Assembly: GCF_023896955.1 (NCBI RefSeq)
Contig: NZ_JAMHIW010000011.1
Span: forward strand, 123,816 to 187,815
Direction of reading: 5' to 3'
DNA from: Micromonospora sp. RHAY321
GTDB taxonomy: Bacteria; Actinomycetota; Actinomycetes; Mycobacteriales; Micromonosporaceae
Length of the DNA: 64,000 bases
The position numbers and the translations under genes are program-made. Positions 63,188-64,000 of the stretch are shown piece after piece. The notes beneath the pieces were generated by a model that was not told where the DNA came from, made no database searches, and saw only the letters and a program-made list of their open reading frames with translations. The number at the start of each line of letters is the position of its first letter. The first letter of the stretch is position 1.

Positions 63188-63985
63188 TCACGCCGGGTCT
63201 ACCAGGGTGAGGGCGCCCGGTCGGGCGGTGCCGGTGCGGGCCCGGTCACCGACCGCCGCCACCGGGCGGGGCCGGCCGGCGAGCGACACGGCCGGTCGGC
63301 CCACGGTCGACGGCACCGTACGGGGGATCACCCGGGTGAGCTCGTCGCCGGGGAGCCAGACCTTGATCTCCTTGGGCCGGGCGGCCGCCCCGCGCCCGCG
63401 CGCCGAGACGGTGACCTCCCGACGGCGCAGCCGGCCCCGGCCCGGCCCGAGCCCTTCCCAGACCCCACGGACCACCTGCAACGTCACGTCCGCGCCGTCC
63501 CACCGGCCGTACGGGACGAGCACGCTGCCCCGCTGCCGGGCCCGGGCGGCCAGCCGGGTGGCGACCGAGGCGGAGACCGCGGCCGGCACGGCGGTGACCA
63601 CGACGTCCACCCCGTCGATCAGCGCGGCGACCACGGTGGCCCACTCCGGGCCGGGATTCGGCACCAGGGCCAGCCGGTCCAGGGCGATGCCCAGCTCGGC
63701 GGCCGCGCCCGCGCCGAACGTCGGCACCCCGACCACGGCGCACCACGAGCCGGCCCGGGACGCCTCGGCGAGCAGGGCCAGCACCAGCGAGGTGCCGCCG
63801 CTGCGCCGGGGTTGGCCGACGGCGACCGAGATGGTGCTGCCCCGGCGCAGACCCCGGTTGGGCAGCAGACCGGTCAGCTCGGGCACCACCGGTAGCACCC
63901 GGTGGCCGCCGACCTGATCGGGTGCGCTCGCCGGGCGTACCAGATCGACCAGTGCGGCGGAACCGACCACCATGCGGCCCGCCAT
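63188..63985 (-). CDS. imuA: ImuA' (RecA-fold mutasome accessory protein)
   Basis: 265 residues. RecA-like core beginning LPVVPELTGLLPNRGLRRGSTISVAVGQPRRSGGTSLVLALLAEAS; the Walker A glycines/lysine are degenerate, as in ImuA'. Partner of ImuB. GGGGGG precedes the ATG at 63985, so the gene looks complete although the window ends 15 bases upstream; its promoter and any LexA box lie outside. Confidence 0.88.
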   Translation of the reverse strand: MAGRMVVGSAALVDLVRPASAPDQVGGHRVLPVVPELTGLLPNRGLRRGSTISVAVGQPRRSGGTSLVLALLAEASRAGSWCAVVGVPTFGAGAAAELGIALDRLALVPNPGPEWATVVAALIDGVDVVVTAVPAAVSASVATRLAARARQRGSVLVPYGRWDGADVTLQVVRGVWEGLGPGRGRLRRREVTVSARGRGAAARPKEIKVWLPGDELTRVIPRTVPSTVGRPAVSLAGRPRPVAAVGDRARTGTARPGALTLVDPA

Positions 63986-64000
63986 CGGACCATCCCCCCG

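Overview
The window is high-GC actinobacterial chromosome. GTG starts, ATGA/GTGA gene overlaps, a dcw cluster with DivIVA, SepF and YggT, PriA in place of HisA, MurT/GatD and an ImuA'-ImuB-DnaE2 mutasome all point to Actinobacteria. The leuS/aph palindrome and the small repeats in the his operon look like those I associate with Micromonospora, so Micromonosporaceae, probably Micromonospora, is my best guess (inference). No tRNA, rRNA, insertion sequence, prophage or CRISPR array is visible. This is core genome with a few accessory-looking genes.

Layout. 70-2812: a MocR-type regulator divergent from a YczE-like membrane protein, then an unknown small protein. 2819-3586: hisF alone. 3663-5591: ohrR-ohr-oxidoreductase behind an 18-bp palindromic operator. 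5670-11100: the histidine operon hisD-hisC-hisB-(57-aa membrane protein)-hisH-(110-aa membrane protein)-priA-ridA. 11198-17640: a Lon-N protein, then on the minus strand a dksA/traR-like gene, lspA, an rluD-family gene, a membrane-anchored unknown, a ParA-like ATPase with 19 hexapeptide repeats, and a proline-rich membrane protein. 17866-20374: a CPA1 antiporter with small genes.

20454-38587 is the division and cell-wall (dcw) cluster, transcribed leftwards: mraZ, rsmH, ftsL-like, ftsI, murE, murF, mraY, ftsW, murG, murC, ftsQ, ftsZ, yggS, sepF, yggT, divIVA. murD is missing from its usual place between mraY and ftsW. MraZ-type direct repeats lie over the mraZ promoter. Divergent from mraZ are murT-gatD (peptidoglycan glutamate amidation), a DedA/TVP38 membrane protein and an APH-fold kinase.

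42452-45458: leuS, preceded by a 12-codon leader ORF with three consecutive leucine codons, a strong hairpin and an intrinsic terminator. This looks like transcription attenuation of leucyl-tRNA synthetase and is the most interesting regulatory element here. 45683-50526: a moxR-DUF58-transglutaminase operon. 50825-54584: DUF3040 gene, dinB, a phosphodiesterase-fold protein and a methyltransferase. 54612-58011: a sugar-type ABC importer operon without an ATPase gene and with an unreported-looking 58-codon ORF overlapping both permease genes. 58111-63985: dnaE2, imuB and imuA'.

A recurring feature is a TANNNT -10 element placed 6-8 bases before the start codon with no Shine-Dalgarno sequence (yczE, hisF, ohrR, hisD, the Lon-N gene, murE, murT, the leuS leader ORF and the methyltransferase), which predicts widespread leaderless transcription.
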